DNA of 64,000 bases from JAJFFW01 sp038534195 (GCA_038534195.1 JBCAXE010000009.1:1-64000), one strand, 5' to 3'; counted from the stretch's first letter, positions 1 through 8,903 are shown. The notes: a model not told the origin generated them from the sequence alone. Translations and numbers: made by a program.

Positions 1-86
1 GAGAACACGCCCATTGATGAAATGTCCGCACAGAGAGCCGTAACGCCGGCGCAAAGAGACAGACCTGCAAGTTTGACCAATTTCAT
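1..86 (-). CDS. 5' end of a secreted/membrane protein, probably MotA/TolQ/ExbB family (partial)
   Basis: Only the first 28 codons are in the window. They read as a signal peptide: a short basic start (MKLVK) followed by a hydrophobic stretch (LAGLSLCAGVTALCA). The gene lies 34 bases downstream of the DUF3450 gene on the same strand. In alphaproteobacterial Ton-like operons, DUF3450 genes are usually followed by an ExbB-type proton channel that carries an extra periplasmic N-terminus with a signal peptide. The family call is therefore from context; the sequence itself shows only an exported protein. Confidence 0.5.
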   Translation of the reverse strand, partial: MKLVKLAGLSLCAGVTALCADISSMGVF

Positions 87-120
87 GACTTGATATCCTT
101 ATAATCTGCTTCGGCTGCGC

Positions 121-894
121 TTACTGAGCCTGAATCGGCGCGGGGACCGGGATCGGGAGAAGACCTGGCGCTGTTTGCTCTTTCGCCATGCGAAGACCAA
201 GCTTTGCGTCCGCCAGATACGATTTATTGAGGTTATCCCAAGTGCGGGTCGAGTTGTTCCAGACCCGGAGAACTGAGTCGTCGTCGGTCTTAAAGATCAG
301 CGCGACGCGGCCGATACGAAGGAACTGACCGGCAATGTTCTCGCCGTCGACTTCGATATTACCTTCATAAGCGCCGATCGTTCGGCCGAATTCCATCTCG
401 ATTTGATAGGCTTCGACGAGCAGGCGATATTTCTGAGCAACGGAAACCTCGCCCTCGGGCTTATCGAGCATGGCGATCCGGTCAGCCGCGCGTTTCTTCC
501 GCGAATCGATATCGAACGGGACGTCAGCGTCGACGATTTCAGAAAACTTGGCGGCCATGTCTTCCATAAGCGGCGCAACGGCGCGCTGGAGACCGGACAC
601 GTTTTCAATGTCCTGTTGGATGCGAGCGATTTGGCGTTGTTGCGCTTCGGTCTGCTTCACCAGAGAAGCGTTGTAGCGCTGCGCCGCTTCAAGCTGGCGC
701 AAGTTGGCCCGATAGTCGTTAATCAGCGACGCGGTTTGATCATCAAGCTGATCAACACGCTGCTGCGACCGCGCGGCTTCATTCGCCGTGGCCTGGCTTT
801 CATTTAAAGAAGACTTGAACTGCGCCTGCGCAGTTGTCCCCAATACAGCGGCCATCGCTATTGCTGACCCCAAAATCGCTACTCTTTTCATCAT
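121..894 (-). CDS. DUF3450 family periplasmic coiled-coil protein
   Basis: 257 residues. A signal peptide ends near TAQAQ (about residue 25). Residues 30-110 are a long charged helix rich in Gln, Glu and Ala with heptad character, so a coiled coil is likely. The C-terminal part (LRIGRVALIF, then a W-N-N pair) is typical of DUF3450. The family is found in operons with ExbB/ExbD/TonB-like genes and is thought to assist energised outer-membrane transport; its molecular role is not established. The start has two adjacent Met codons. The operon continues out of the window to the left. Confidence 0.85.
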   Translation of the reverse strand: MMKRVAILGSAIAMAAVLGTTAQAQFKSSLNESQATANEAARSQQRVDQLDDQTASLINDYRANLRQLEAAQRYNASLVKQTEAQQRQIARIQQDIENVSGLQRAVAPLMEDMAAKFSEIVDADVPFDIDSRKKRAADRIAMLDKPEGEVSVAQKYRLLVEAYQIEMEFGRTIGAYEGNIEVDGENIAGQFLRIGRVALIFKTDDDSVLRVWNNSTRTWDNLNKSYLADAKLGLRMAKEQTAPGLLPIPVPAPIQAQ

Positions 895-1288
895 TGCCTC
901 ACCTAACGGTTTGCTCCGGCTTCTTCAGTATCTGACGCGAACGCCAGGGTGGGTTTGGCGCCAAGCGCCGAAATTCTTTGACGAGACGGCTTTGCAGTCA
1001 TCTCTGGGGTGAGGAAACGCCAGATGCTTCTTCGCAACGCGAAAAGTCAGCTTTTATCCCCTCCGGGACAAATGATTGTCTGAATTGCTTGGCATTTGCA
1101 ACGGTGTTGTGGAAACCGACGGGTTTCGTCCGCAAATACAAGCCCGTTCGTTTAACCTCCATACGCCCCGGTCGGCGGCTAATTTATTGGTCTATTACCG
1201 CGCAACCGTGAATCTGTAACAAAACACGCCATCGCTGGCAACGCTTTCTTACCGCTGTTTTATAGAACTTTTATATTGGCTTGCTGAT
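895..1288. other. 394-base intergenic region
   Basis: This stretch separates the DUF3450 operon from tRNA-Gln, both on the minus strand. It should hold the promoter of the DUF3450 operon and the 3' end of the tRNA transcript. An open frame at 978-1211 on the plus strand has no ribosome binding site and no recognisable protein character, so I do not call it. I see no repeat, attachment site or clear terminator. Confidence 0.6.
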
Positions 1289-1363
1289 TGGCTGGGGCGC
1301 CAGGATTCGAACCTGGGAATGTCGATACCAAAAACCGATGCCTTACCACTTGGCGACGCCCCA
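1289..1363 (-). tRNA. tRNA-Gln (anticodon TTG)
   Basis: Reading the minus strand from 1363, the acceptor strand TGGGGCG pairs with CGCCCCA. A D-arm with AGTGGTAAG follows, then a five-base anticodon stem around the loop TTTTGGT (anticodon TTG) and a T-arm with the TTCGAAT loop. Discriminator G is followed by an encoded CCA (1291-1289). The cloverleaf is complete. Confidence 0.95.
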
Positions 1364-1495
1364 GCAAGGAACGCGGGTGTTACCGCTAAAAATTGTAAAG
1401 CGCAACGGGGTTCTCGACGAATTTTGACGCAGTTAACCAAACCGCGAGCGAGACCGATTGCATCAGCTTCTTGAGGCGGCTATTCACCCCTTCGT

Positions 1496-1572
1496 CGGAG
1501 TGTAGCTCAGCCTGGTAGAGCACTGTCTTCGGGAGGCAGGGGCCGGAAGTTCGAATCTTCTCACTCCGACCA
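1496..1572 (+). tRNA. tRNA-Pro (anticodon CGG)
   Basis: Acceptor CGGAGTG pairs with CACTCCG. The D-arm carries AGCCTGGTA, the anticodon stem CTGTC/GGCAG encloses the loop TTCGGGA (anticodon CGG), and the T-arm has TTCGAAT. Discriminator A is followed by an encoded CCA. The 77-base cloverleaf is complete. It is transcribed away from tRNA-Gln, 132 bases apart. Confidence 0.95.
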
Positions 1573-1687
1573 TTTCTCGAAAATTTCTTGCCCCGCTTTT
1601 CGCGATATTGGCGCCAGCCGCCCTTCCCTCGGCGCATCGTGTTCCGCTACCTATGGCGCGAAAAACACCATGAAGGATTCGCCGCCA

Positions 1688-3373
1688 ATGATCATTCGCC
1701 CCGCCGCCGCACTCGCCTCTTTCGCTCTCGCCGCCTGCGGCGCAGAGGCCCCAGCGCCCGCAGAGAAAGAACCCGACCAACCATTCGCGGACATGGTCAT
1801 TCACGGCGGCACCATTTACACCGGCGCTGACGATCAGCCGACAGCGGAAGCCGTTTCCGTCGTGAACGGAGCAATCAGCGGCGTCGGCGCCTATGCTGGG
1901 CTGAAAGAAGCCATCGGCGAGAACACGCGCGTCATCGATCTTCAGGGCGCAGCGCTATTGCCTGGCTTCACCGACGCCCATGCGCATCTTCTCGGCATCG
2001 GCATGCGCGAGTTGACGCTCAACCTCGAAGGCGTCTCGTCGATCGCCGAATTGACCACGATTGTCGCCGCGAACGTACAGCATGGCGGCGAAGATGAAGT
2101 CGTTTATGGCCGCGGCTGGATTGAGACCGGTTGGCCCGAGGGGCGCATGCCGACGCGAGACGATCTGGACGCCGTGACGGGCGACACGCCCGTGATTTTG
2201 GAGCGCGCCGACGGACATGCGGTCGTCGCTAACTCCGCGGCGCTCGCGGCCGGCGGCGTTGACGCGCAGACGCCGGACCCTGAGGGCGGACGCATTGACC
2301 GCGACGCCGCGGGCCGCGCCACGGGGCTTTTAATCGACAACGCGGCCAGCCTCGTAATGAAGTTCGTCGAGGCGCCGTCCGGCGAGAAACTCGATAGCGC
2401 TTATGTGAAGGGCGGCGACGTTTACGCCGCTTACGGATGGACCGGCGTTCACAATATGTCGGTGAACCCCGAGGACACGGCCGTCATGGAGCGGCTTTCG
2501 TCAGACGGCCTTCTTGGCTTGCGCGTCTACAACTCGGTGGACAAGGCAGGTCTTGAGGACCTTGTCGCCAACGGCCATCGCGCCAGCGACAATAATCGGA
2601 TCATTACGCGCGCCATGAAACTCTATGTGGACGGGGCGCTTGGATCGCGCGGCGCCGCCCTTTCCGATCCCTATTCCGACGCCCCCGACACGGACGGGCT
2701 CCTTTTGATGCAAAAGGAAGAAGCGCTCTCCTTGTTTGAACGTGCGCTAGCTGCGGACATTCAGGTCAACACCCACGCAATAGGTGATCGCGGCAACAAG
2801 CTTGTGCTGGATTGGTATGAGGAAGCGTTCACGAACGGCGACGACGATCGGCGCTGGCGCATTGAACATTCACAAATTCTCCATACGGAGGATATTCCAC
2901 GGTTCGCCGCCCTTGGCGTCATCCCCTCCATGCAGCCGTCGCATGCGATTGGCGATCTCCATTTCGCCCCCGACCGGCTTGGGCCCGACCGGCTCGCCGG
3001 CGCCTATGCGTGGCGTTCACTCATTGACGCCGGCGCGGTCATTGCAGGCGGCTCGGACGCGCCGGTGGAACGCGGCGATCCCTTGATCGAATTTTACGCG
3101 GCCGTCGCCCGCAAGGACCTTGAAGGATTTCAGGGACCGGACTGGACGCCGGAACAAGCGGTCAGCCGCACCGAGGCGCTGAAGATGTTCACGCTGTGGC
3201 CGGCCTACGCCTCCTTTCAGGAAGACACGCTCGGCTCAATTGAAGTCGGCAAGCGCGCCGACTTCACGGTTTTTTCCGCCGACATCATGACCATACCGGA
3301 AGAGGAAATCCCTGCCGCGAAAGCGCTGATGACCATCGTTGACGGCGAGGTCATTTTCGAAGCGGGCGACTAA
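1688..3373 (+). CDS. Amidohydrolase family 3 (YtcJ-like) lipoprotein
   Basis: 561 residues from the chosen ATG. An in-frame ATG exists at 1670, but the 1688 start gives a clean lipoprotein signal: a short basic start, a hydrophobic core and the lipobox LAAC-G. Starting at the upstream Met would add six polar residues in front. The mature protein has the amidohydrolase metal motif H-A-H (in DAHAHLLG), later metal or base residues in HAIGDRG and IEHSQ, and the final Asp in GGSDAP. YtcJ-like enzymes are Zn-dependent hydrolases of amides or related compounds; the substrate is unknown. A lipid anchor would place it in the periplasm or outer membrane. Its stop codon interlocks with that of the convergent VOC gene. 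Confidence 0.85.
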   Translation: MIIRPAAALASFALAACGAEAPAPAEKEPDQPFADMVIHGGTIYTGADDQPTAEAVSVVNGAISGVGAYAGLKEAIGENTRVIDLQGAALLPGFTDAHAHLLGIGMRELTLNLEGVSSIAELTTIVAANVQHGGEDEVVYGRGWIETGWPEGRMPTRDDLDAVTGDTPVILERADGHAVVANSAALAAGGVDAQTPDPEGGRIDRDAAGRATGLLIDNAASLVMKFVEAPSGEKLDSAYVKGGDVYAAYGWTGVHNMSVNPEDTAVMERLSSDGLLGLRVYNSVDKAGLEDLVANGHRASDNNRIITRAMKLYVDGALGSRGAALSDPYSDAPDTDGLLLMQKEEALSLFERALAADIQVNTHAIGDRGNKLVLDWYEEAFTNGDDDRRWRIEHSQILHTEDIPRFAALGVIPSMQPSHAIGDLHFAPDRLGPDRLAGAYAWRSLIDAGAVIAGGSDAPVERGDPLIEFYAAVARKDLEGFQGPDWTPEQAVSRTEALKMFTLWPAYASFQEDTLGSIEVGKRADFTVFSADIMTIPEEEIPAAKALMTIVDGEVIFEAGD

Positions 3374-3789
3374 GCGGCGAATACCTCGTCCATGTTGGTC
3401 ATGGATTTGAACTCGAGCGCGTTGCCGCTCGGGTCTTTGACAAAGAAGATATGTTGCTCGCCCGGTTTGCCTTCATGGCGCACTGTCGGTTCAATGATAA
3501 ACGGCGCATTCGCCGCCTTGAGCTTCGCGGCCGTCGCCTCCCAGGTTTCAAAGTCGAGGAGCGCGCCGAAGTGTAGCACCGGCACCTGTTCGTCCTCGAC
3601 AGCGTTCGTCGCCGCCGGCGATGTCTCACTGCTCAGATGCGTCACAAGCTGGTGACCGAAAAAATTATAGTCGATCCACGTATCGGAACGGCGTCCCTGC
3701 GCGCATCCCAGGACGCCGCTGTAAAATTCTTCCGCCGCCTTCAGGTCATGGACGGGAATGGCGAGGTGAAACAGCGGCGGTTGGCTCAT
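3370..3789 (-). CDS. VOC superfamily protein, predicted extradiol-dioxygenase-like (COG3565 type)
   Basis: 139 residues. An open frame extends upstream to 4035, but the domain begins exactly at the ATG at 3789 (MSQPPLFHLAIPV), which is taken as the start. One glyoxalase/bleomycin-resistance module pair is present, with putative metal ligands His in FHLAIPV, His in FFGHQL and Glu in NALEFKS. TWIDYNFFGHQL and PGEQHIFFVKDPSGNALEF are hallmark segments of a conserved proteobacterial subfamily with no assigned substrate. The last four bases overlap the amidohydrolase stop. Confidence 0.85.
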   Translation of the reverse strand: MSQPPLFHLAIPVHDLKAAEEFYSGVLGCAQGRRSDTWIDYNFFGHQLVTHLSSETSPAATNAVEDEQVPVLHFGALLDFETWEATAAKLKAANAPFIIEPTVRHEGKPGEQHIFFVKDPSGNALEFKSMTNMDEVFAA

Positions 3790-3877
3790 GATCGCGGCTC
3801 GCGTGTGATTGTTGCGATTGGGTCTGTTATGCGGTCTATGAACGAAAATTTCGCCACAGACAAATGAGGCCGTAGGC

Positions 3878-4321
3878 ATGACCGCACCCTTTATTGCGCT
3901 GAATGAAAACTTTTTGGTTTCGCCGCAAATTAGCATTGACGATGTTGACGCGGCCCGCGCGGACGGCGTCGCCGTTATCGTCAACAACCGGCCTGACAAC
4001 GAAGCGCCGGGCCAACCAGCCGGCGACGCAATCAAGGCGGCCGCAGAAGCCGCAGGCCTCGTCTACAGCGCAATCCCCGTCGGACCGGCGGGGATCAGCC
4101 ACGACCATCTCGACGCGCTGACGGCGGTGATTGAAGCCGCCGACGGTCCGGTGCTCGCCTACTGCAAATCGGGCACACGCTCAGTCATCGTGCGCGCATT
4201 CGCGTTGGCGCGCGCCGGCCATGATGCGGACGCGCTCGTCGCCGAGGCGATGGCCGCCGGTTACGACATTCAAGGACACCGCCCGGCGCTCGCCGCTCTT
4301 GGCGCGCAAAGCGCGCCCTAG
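3878..4321 (+). CDS. TIGR01244/DUF442 family protein, Cys-based phosphatase-like (Blh N-terminal-like)
   Basis: 147 residues forming a single domain of the dual-specificity-phosphatase/rhodanese-like type called TIGR01244 or DUF442. The P-loop CKSGTRS fits C-X5-R, with the Cys near residue 107. In other proteobacteria this domain is fused to or encoded beside the persulfide dioxygenase Blh and its regulator BigR. Here it stands alone; the metallo-hydrolase at 5750 is separate and is not a persulfide dioxygenase by its motifs. Sulfur transfer or phosphatase activity is possible, and the sequence does not decide between them. Confidence 0.8.
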   Translation: MTAPFIALNENFLVSPQISIDDVDAARADGVAVIVNNRPDNEAPGQPAGDAIKAAAEAAGLVYSAIPVGPAGISHDHLDALTAVIEAADGPVLAYCKSGTRSVIVRAFALARAGHDADALVAEAMAAGYDIQGHRPALAALGAQSAP

Positions 4322-4325
4322 CGAT

Positions 4326-4664
4326 TTAGAAATGAACGATGATTTTTGCGCTGGCCGCCGCGGTCGGAATGAAGATCGTCTCCGTTAACGTAACACCGCA
4401 TTGCAAGGGAGCGAGCGCGCGGCCATCGGCGTTCGTTTGGCGGGCGTCCATCCCTTCCCCGCAGTCGAGAAAGCTGCCTGATTCGCGTTCAACGACGTAC
4501 GCGTAATTCGGCGGCGCCATAACGTAGGCTCGGTCGGTGACGCCCCCCTGACTGTCGCCGACCGAAACCCCTCCCACGCTTTGAGCCCCCGCAGGCGCGC
4601 AAATGAACGAAAACGCTAAAAATGCCGTGGCGGCGTTAAGAGTTTGTTTACGATTGAAACACAT
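4326..4664 (-). CDS. Small secreted protein of unknown function
   Basis: 112 residues, ATG start at 4664. A signal peptide with likely cleavage after AGA (before QSVGG, near residue 28). The mature part has two cysteines (in LDCGEG and LQCGV) that could form a disulfide, and it ends in a beta-rich tail (KIIVHF). I do not recognise the family. It converges on the preceding gene with a 4-base gap. Confidence 0.6.
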   Translation of the reverse strand: MCFNRKQTLNAATAFLAFSFICAPAGAQSVGGVSVGDSQGGVTDRAYVMAPPNYAYVVERESGSFLDCGEGMDARQTNADGRALAPLQCGVTLTETIFIPTAAASAKIIVHF

Positions 4665-4808
4665 GCGCCATAAGACGCAAACAGCGCGCCGAACAGCCCG
4701 AAAATCGCCGAAAACGGGGCTCGCGCATTCTTTATTTCCTTGTCATCACGAAAAAAGCCATGTTCAAGTCTACGGATGTCGGGGGGCAGTGACGCGGTAG
4801 GGATCGAC

Positions 4809-5741
4809 ATGGCGGTATTTGACGAGTTTGAAATTAACGGGAACCAACTGATCGCGCGGGAGACCGGCGCCCAGATTCCGTTAACCACAGATTTTTTCAA
4901 AGAAGCGCTTCGGATCGCTGGCTTTATCGGCATCGTCCAGGCGCTGCGCGCCACTCGCGTCGTCAAAGGCCGTGAGCCGCGCGCCCGGATTTCGTTCTTC
5001 CCGAAAAAGCCCCACTCCTACTATGCCATCTGGCCCGTATGCCAACTCGCGGACGTCAAGATCGTCGACGATCCGGCGGAAGCGGATTTGCACTTTTATT
5101 TCGAAGACCGGGAATTCCTGACGGCGCCGCGCACGAGCCCGACGGCGAAACCCGCATTCAATGTGGGCTGCTTTGATATCCGTAAAAGCGTCGTCACGCG
5201 TGTATTCGACGAGGTATTCGGCTACAGCCTCTCAATCGATCCGCTCGCCCATCAGGGGCGCGCCGTTGAAAAGTCCGAACTGAACGGAAAGCATGACGGC
5301 CGCATCGTCGATTGTCCGGTCGCCGAGCAGCGCCGCGACCGCGTTTATCAGCGCCTCATCGACAATACGTTCGACGGATCGGAATATGTGGATATCCGCA
5401 CGCCGATTGTCGGCGGCGCCATTCCCTTCGTCTATTTGAAGCGGCGCACGAAAGATTTACGTTTTTCAAACGAAAACCACCGCGTCGACATCGTTGAAAC
5501 AGACGCCATGCTGTCGAAAGAAGAACAGGCGACGATCGCGCGTTATGCGAACGCCATGGCGCTCGACTTCGGCGGCCTCGACGTTCTGCGCAACCGTGAA
5601 GACGGACGGATTTACATTGTGGACGTCAACAAAACCGATATGGGTCCGCCGTCGGCGCTCTCAAGCGCCGGAAAACTAAAAGCCATGCGCGGTCTCGCCG
5701 ACGCATTCTCTGCGTTGGTCGATAATCGGCTTGATCAGTAG
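4809..5741 (+). CDS. Uncharacterised ATP-grasp-like protein
   Basis: 310 residues from the ATG at 4809 (MAVFDEFEING). Two earlier in-frame ATGs (4740, 4776) give an arginine/serine-rich extension that looks non-coding. The C-terminal segment ALDFGGLDVLR...DGRIYIVDVN is the metal- and ATP-binding signature seen at the end of ATP-grasp folds (acidic residue, then D-V-N). A central block has spaced Lys and Gly residues (EKSELNGKHDG). No signal peptide or membrane span is present. ATP-grasp enzymes usually join a carboxylate to an amine or thiol, but the substrate is unknown. The metallo-hydrolase starts 8 bases downstream, so the two are probably co-transcribed. Confidence 0.6.
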   Translation: MAVFDEFEINGNQLIARETGAQIPLTTDFFKEALRIAGFIGIVQALRATRVVKGREPRARISFFPKKPHSYYAIWPVCQLADVKIVDDPAEADLHFYFEDREFLTAPRTSPTAKPAFNVGCFDIRKSVVTRVFDEVFGYSLSIDPLAHQGRAVEKSELNGKHDGRIVDCPVAEQRRDRVYQRLIDNTFDGSEYVDIRTPIVGGAIPFVYLKRRTKDLRFSNENHRVDIVETDAMLSKEEQATIARYANAMALDFGGLDVLRNREDGRIYIVDVNKTDMGPPSALSSAGKLKAMRGLADAFSALVDNRLDQ

Positions 5742-5749
5742 GCGCACCT

Positions 5750-6661
5750 TTGGCGCAGATCCCCTTCGTCAAGGATTTTGACTTCGCCTATGGCGAGCCA
5801 GATCAACTCTCGCCCTGCGTGCGGCGCGTGATCGCCAATAATCCGGGACCCTTCACTTACACCGGCAGCGGAAGCTATCTTGTCGCGGCAGGCGGCGCGG
5901 CGGCGGTAATCGATCCCGGTCCGCACGATGAGGCGCACATTGACGCTATTTTGAACGCTGCGGACGAAGGCGTGTCGCACATTCTCATCACGCACACCCA
6001 CCTCGATCATTGCGGCGGGGCGCGCGCGCTCGCCGAGCGCTGCGGCGCGCCGATAATGGGGTACGGCCCGCACCCGAAAGCGGAAGGCGCAATTGAGGAA
6101 CAAGCCCTCGAAGAAGGCGGTGATCTCGCGTTTACGCCGGACGAGCAGTTATCGGACGGCGACATTGTGGAGGGCGACGGCTGGGCGCTGAAGGCGCTGT
6201 ACACGCCTGGACACATCTCCAATCATTTGTGTTTCGCATTTGATCAGGAAAAGGCGCTTTTCACCGGCGACCACATTATGGGCTGGGCGACGACGGTGAT
6301 TATTCCGCCTGCCGGTCACATGGGCGCTTACTTCGATAGTCTGGAAAAACTTCTCACTCGCGATGACGAGATTTATTATCCGACCCATGGTGCGCCGATT
6401 GCTAATCCGCACCGTTTTGTACGCGCGGTCCGAACGCACCGGCGGATCCGCGACGGTCAGATCATCGAACAGTTAAAAGCCGGTCGCACCGACATTAAAT
6501 CCATGGTCGCGTCCATGTACGCCGACATCGACAAACGCCTTCATGGCGCTGCGGCGATGAATGTGCTGGCGCATCTGATCAGGCTTGTGGAGACCGACGT
6601 TGTTCGCGCCGACCCCGAGCCGACGCTAAGCGCGCAATACGAATTGATAGAAGCACCTTAA
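5750..6661 (+). CDS. MBL-fold metallo-hydrolase, LACTB2-like
   Basis: 303 residues. The start is a TTG at 5750, eight bases after the preceding stop; no ATG fits before the conserved domain begins. The metallo-beta-lactamase core shows THTHLDH (H-X-H-X-D-H), a third His in TPGHISNH, the bridging Asp in FTGDH and a late His in YPTHGAP. The C-terminal 70 residues form a winged-helix-like extension typical of the LACTB2/COG0491 group, members of which include endoribonucleases and thioester hydrolases. Probably cytoplasmic. Likely one operon with the ATP-grasp-like gene. Confidence 0.85.
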   Translation: MAQIPFVKDFDFAYGEPDQLSPCVRRVIANNPGPFTYTGSGSYLVAAGGAAAVIDPGPHDEAHIDAILNAADEGVSHILITHTHLDHCGGARALAERCGAPIMGYGPHPKAEGAIEEQALEEGGDLAFTPDEQLSDGDIVEGDGWALKALYTPGHISNHLCFAFDQEKALFTGDHIMGWATTVIIPPAGHMGAYFDSLEKLLTRDDEIYYPTHGAPIANPHRFVRAVRTHRRIRDGQIIEQLKAGRTDIKSMVASMYADIDKRLHGAAAMNVLAHLIRLVETDVVRADPEPTLSAQYELIEAP

Positions 6662-6687
6662 ATGAACGCGGCGGCGTTATACGGCGC

Positions 6688-8238
6688 TTACTCCGCCGCC
6701 TGCAAAGATGCGCGCGCGGTGACGGAAACAAGCGGCGGCTCGCCGGCTGTGCGGAACCGCATAACGCCATCATCCACATCACCATAGCGCAGCGCGACGA
6801 TATCAAGCGCATAATTTTGGTTCAGTTTCCACGGCTTTTTCGTGCCCTGTTTCGGCAACTGGCTCTCAGCGCGTTTGAAATAGCCCGACGAGAAATCGAC
6901 GAATGGCGCTTCGCCGACCGTCGGATTATCAAGAACAGGCCGACACTCCACGGCGCCGGTCGCATCCATATGATTGAGGAGCCGGCAGAGATATTGAGAC
7001 GTCAAATCGGCCTTCAACGTCCAAGATGCGTTGGTGTAGCCGAATGTGAACGATAGGTTTGGCGCGCCCGAACACATCATGCCGCGATAAGTCATCCGCT
7101 CGCCGGTATTGAGGCGCTCGCCGTCAACATAAACGTCAACGCCGCCGAGCATTTGCAGAGCGAGCCCCGTGGCCGACACGACAATATCGGCGTCCAGCGT
7201 TTCGCCGGATTTCAACTGAATTCCGCGCTCCGTAAACGTTTCAATTTGGTCGGTGACAATCGACGCCGAGCCTTTCTTAATCGCGAGAAACATATCGGAA
7301 TCAGGCACAAGGCAAAGGCGTTGATCCCACGGGTTGTAGCTCGGTGTGAAGTGCTGTTCGATGTCATAATCGGACGGCAACTCCTCGCGTAGCCAACCGA
7401 GCAAACGCTTCTTAACGCGGCCCGGAAATTTCCGCGCCATCGTAAAGAAATAAAGCTGTACAAGGACGTTTCTCCACCGGGTCACGCCATAGGCGGCGCG
7501 CGAGGGAAGAATCTTGCGCATCAGGTTCGCAAACCAGTCCTGCGACGGGCGAGAGACCATATAAGTCGGCGTCCGCTGAAGCATCGTCACGTGAGCGGCT
7601 TTTTCCGCCATGGCCGGCACCAGAGTCACCGCCGTAGCGCCTGACCCGATCACCACAACGCGCTTTCCCTCATAATCCAGGTCTTCTAGCCAGTGCTGAG
7701 GGTGGATGAAATCGCCAGTGTAGTTTTCCCGGCCAGGAAATTCCGGCGTATACCCTGCATCGTAATTGTAATAGCCGCTACAGAAGGAAAGAAAGTTACA
7801 GGTCCAGCGCTCGGTCTCCCCGCTCTCCTCACACACAGCGTCGACAGTCCACTGCGCGTCGGCCGACGACCATCGCGCATTTTTCACGTGACGGCCGAAA
7901 TTGATCTTCTTGTCGATCCCGTTCTCGGCGGCGGTCTCTTTGACATAATTCCAGATAGACGGACCGTCTGCGATGGCTTTTTGCTCTTCCCACGGCTTAA
8001 ACGCGAAACCGAGCGTATACATATCGCTGTCAGAGCGAATGCCGGGATAGCGGAACAAGTCCCAGGTGCCGCCTGTAGACTGGCGGCGCTCCAGGATCGC
8101 GTAGGACTTTTGCGGGCAATCCTTTTGCAGATAATACGCGGCGCTAACGCCGGAAATGCCGGCGCCGATGATGAGCACGTCCACATGATTTGCCGCCGTC
8201 GACGGTGACTCGGAAAACGTCGTCACTGGGTCATTCAT
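6688..8238 (-). CDS. Flavin-containing / Baeyer-Villiger-type monooxygenase
   Basis: 516 residues, ATG start at 8238. The N-terminal FAD-binding GAGISG motif is near residue 25. The class-B monooxygenase fingerprint appears as YTGDFIHPQHW (aromatic-X-G-X3-H-X3-W), followed at once by the NADPH-binding VIGSGATAV. Length and order fit single-chain NADPH- and FAD-dependent oxygenases that insert oxygen into ketones or heteroatoms. Relatives are EthA-like proteins. The substrate cannot be read from the sequence. It stands alone, converging on the metallo-hydrolase gene. Confidence 0.88.
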   Translation of the reverse strand: MNDPVTTFSESPSTAANHVDVLIIGAGISGVSAAYYLQKDCPQKSYAILERRQSTGGTWDLFRYPGIRSDSDMYTLGFAFKPWEEQKAIADGPSIWNYVKETAAENGIDKKINFGRHVKNARWSSADAQWTVDAVCEESGETERWTCNFLSFCSGYYNYDAGYTPEFPGRENYTGDFIHPQHWLEDLDYEGKRVVVIGSGATAVTLVPAMAEKAAHVTMLQRTPTYMVSRPSQDWFANLMRKILPSRAAYGVTRWRNVLVQLYFFTMARKFPGRVKKRLLGWLREELPSDYDIEQHFTPSYNPWDQRLCLVPDSDMFLAIKKGSASIVTDQIETFTERGIQLKSGETLDADIVVSATGLALQMLGGVDVYVDGERLNTGERMTYRGMMCSGAPNLSFTFGYTNASWTLKADLTSQYLCRLLNHMDATGAVECRPVLDNPTVGEAPFVDFSSGYFKRAESQLPKQGTKKPWKLNQNYALDIVALRYGDVDDGVMRFRTAGEPPLVSVTARASLQAAE

Positions 8239-8317
8239 GCCGATTGCGCTCCTGCGGATGTTATTACACTCATTAGTTTAGCACCGGCGCGGCCAATCCC
8301 AACCGCTTTTCGCAGCG

Positions 8318-8839
8318 CTAATGAGCAGGAAGCAGAATTCGGCGCGTTTCCTCGATAAGCCGCGTCTGCGTGTCGCTTGCCGGACCTTCCACAGCGCTGA
8401 CGGCGCGCAACATGGTGACGACCGACGCTTTTTCTTCGTCGGTGCAATTCTCAACCATGGGCCGCAGGATTTTCTTCAGGCTGTTTGCGGCGTCATTGAT
8501 CTCGCCCACGGCCATGCGCGCAAACGCATAAAGCCCCTCGCCGGTCTCCTCGTCCACCTCGAAGGCCTCACGCATCACATCGACAATTGTCGACTTCTGG
8601 CGATCCGTCACCGCCCCGTCATAACTCGCGACCTGGTAAAGCAAAATTGCAGCCGCCTCACGCGGATCAGACAGGTTCTCGATCAGACGCTTGTCGATCT
8701 TCCGCGACCACTTTCCGCGCCGAAACGCGCCGCGCACATCGCGAACAGCCTCGCGCCCTTCGCTCGCAGCGTCCATAAAGTGCCGAAACGCCCAGAAGGC
8801 GCCGGCGATCGCCGCTAACAGACCAAGAAGAATATGCAT
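8318..8839 (-). CDS. TerB-like helical protein with N-terminal membrane anchor
   Basis: 173 residues. Residues 1-20 are hydrophobic (MHILLGLLAAIAGAFWAF) and form either a membrane anchor or an uncleaved signal. The remainder is all-helical with the pattern of the TerB/DjlA-like tellurite-resistance fold: YQVASYDGAVTDRQ, then EKASVVTMLRAVSAVEG. Asp and Glu residues in these loops are typical of the family. Many such single-domain proteins exist in alphaproteobacteria with no known function; metal or stress sensing is only a family association. No ter operon is nearby. Confidence 0.65.
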   Translation of the reverse strand: MHILLGLLAAIAGAFWAFRHFMDAASEGREAVRDVRGAFRRGKWSRKIDKRLIENLSDPREAAAILLYQVASYDGAVTDRQKSTIVDVMREAFEVDEETGEGLYAFARMAVGEINDAANSLKKILRPMVENCTDEEKASVVTMLRAVSAVEGPASDTQTRLIEETRRILLPAH

Positions 8840-8903
8840 GGGCCCTCTCCCCTAACGAGACTTGCCGCATACTATCGCAGATGTGCGCGAAAACGGTAAA
8901 TGC

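Noticed and set aside
978..1211. 77-codon plus-strand frame in the intergenic region before tRNA-Gln
   Set aside because: No Shine-Dalgarno, no signal or domain character; likely chance.
1289..1572. Divergent tRNA pair as a possible integration site
   Set aside because: No integrase, no repeated tRNA 3' end and no foreign-looking cargo on either side.
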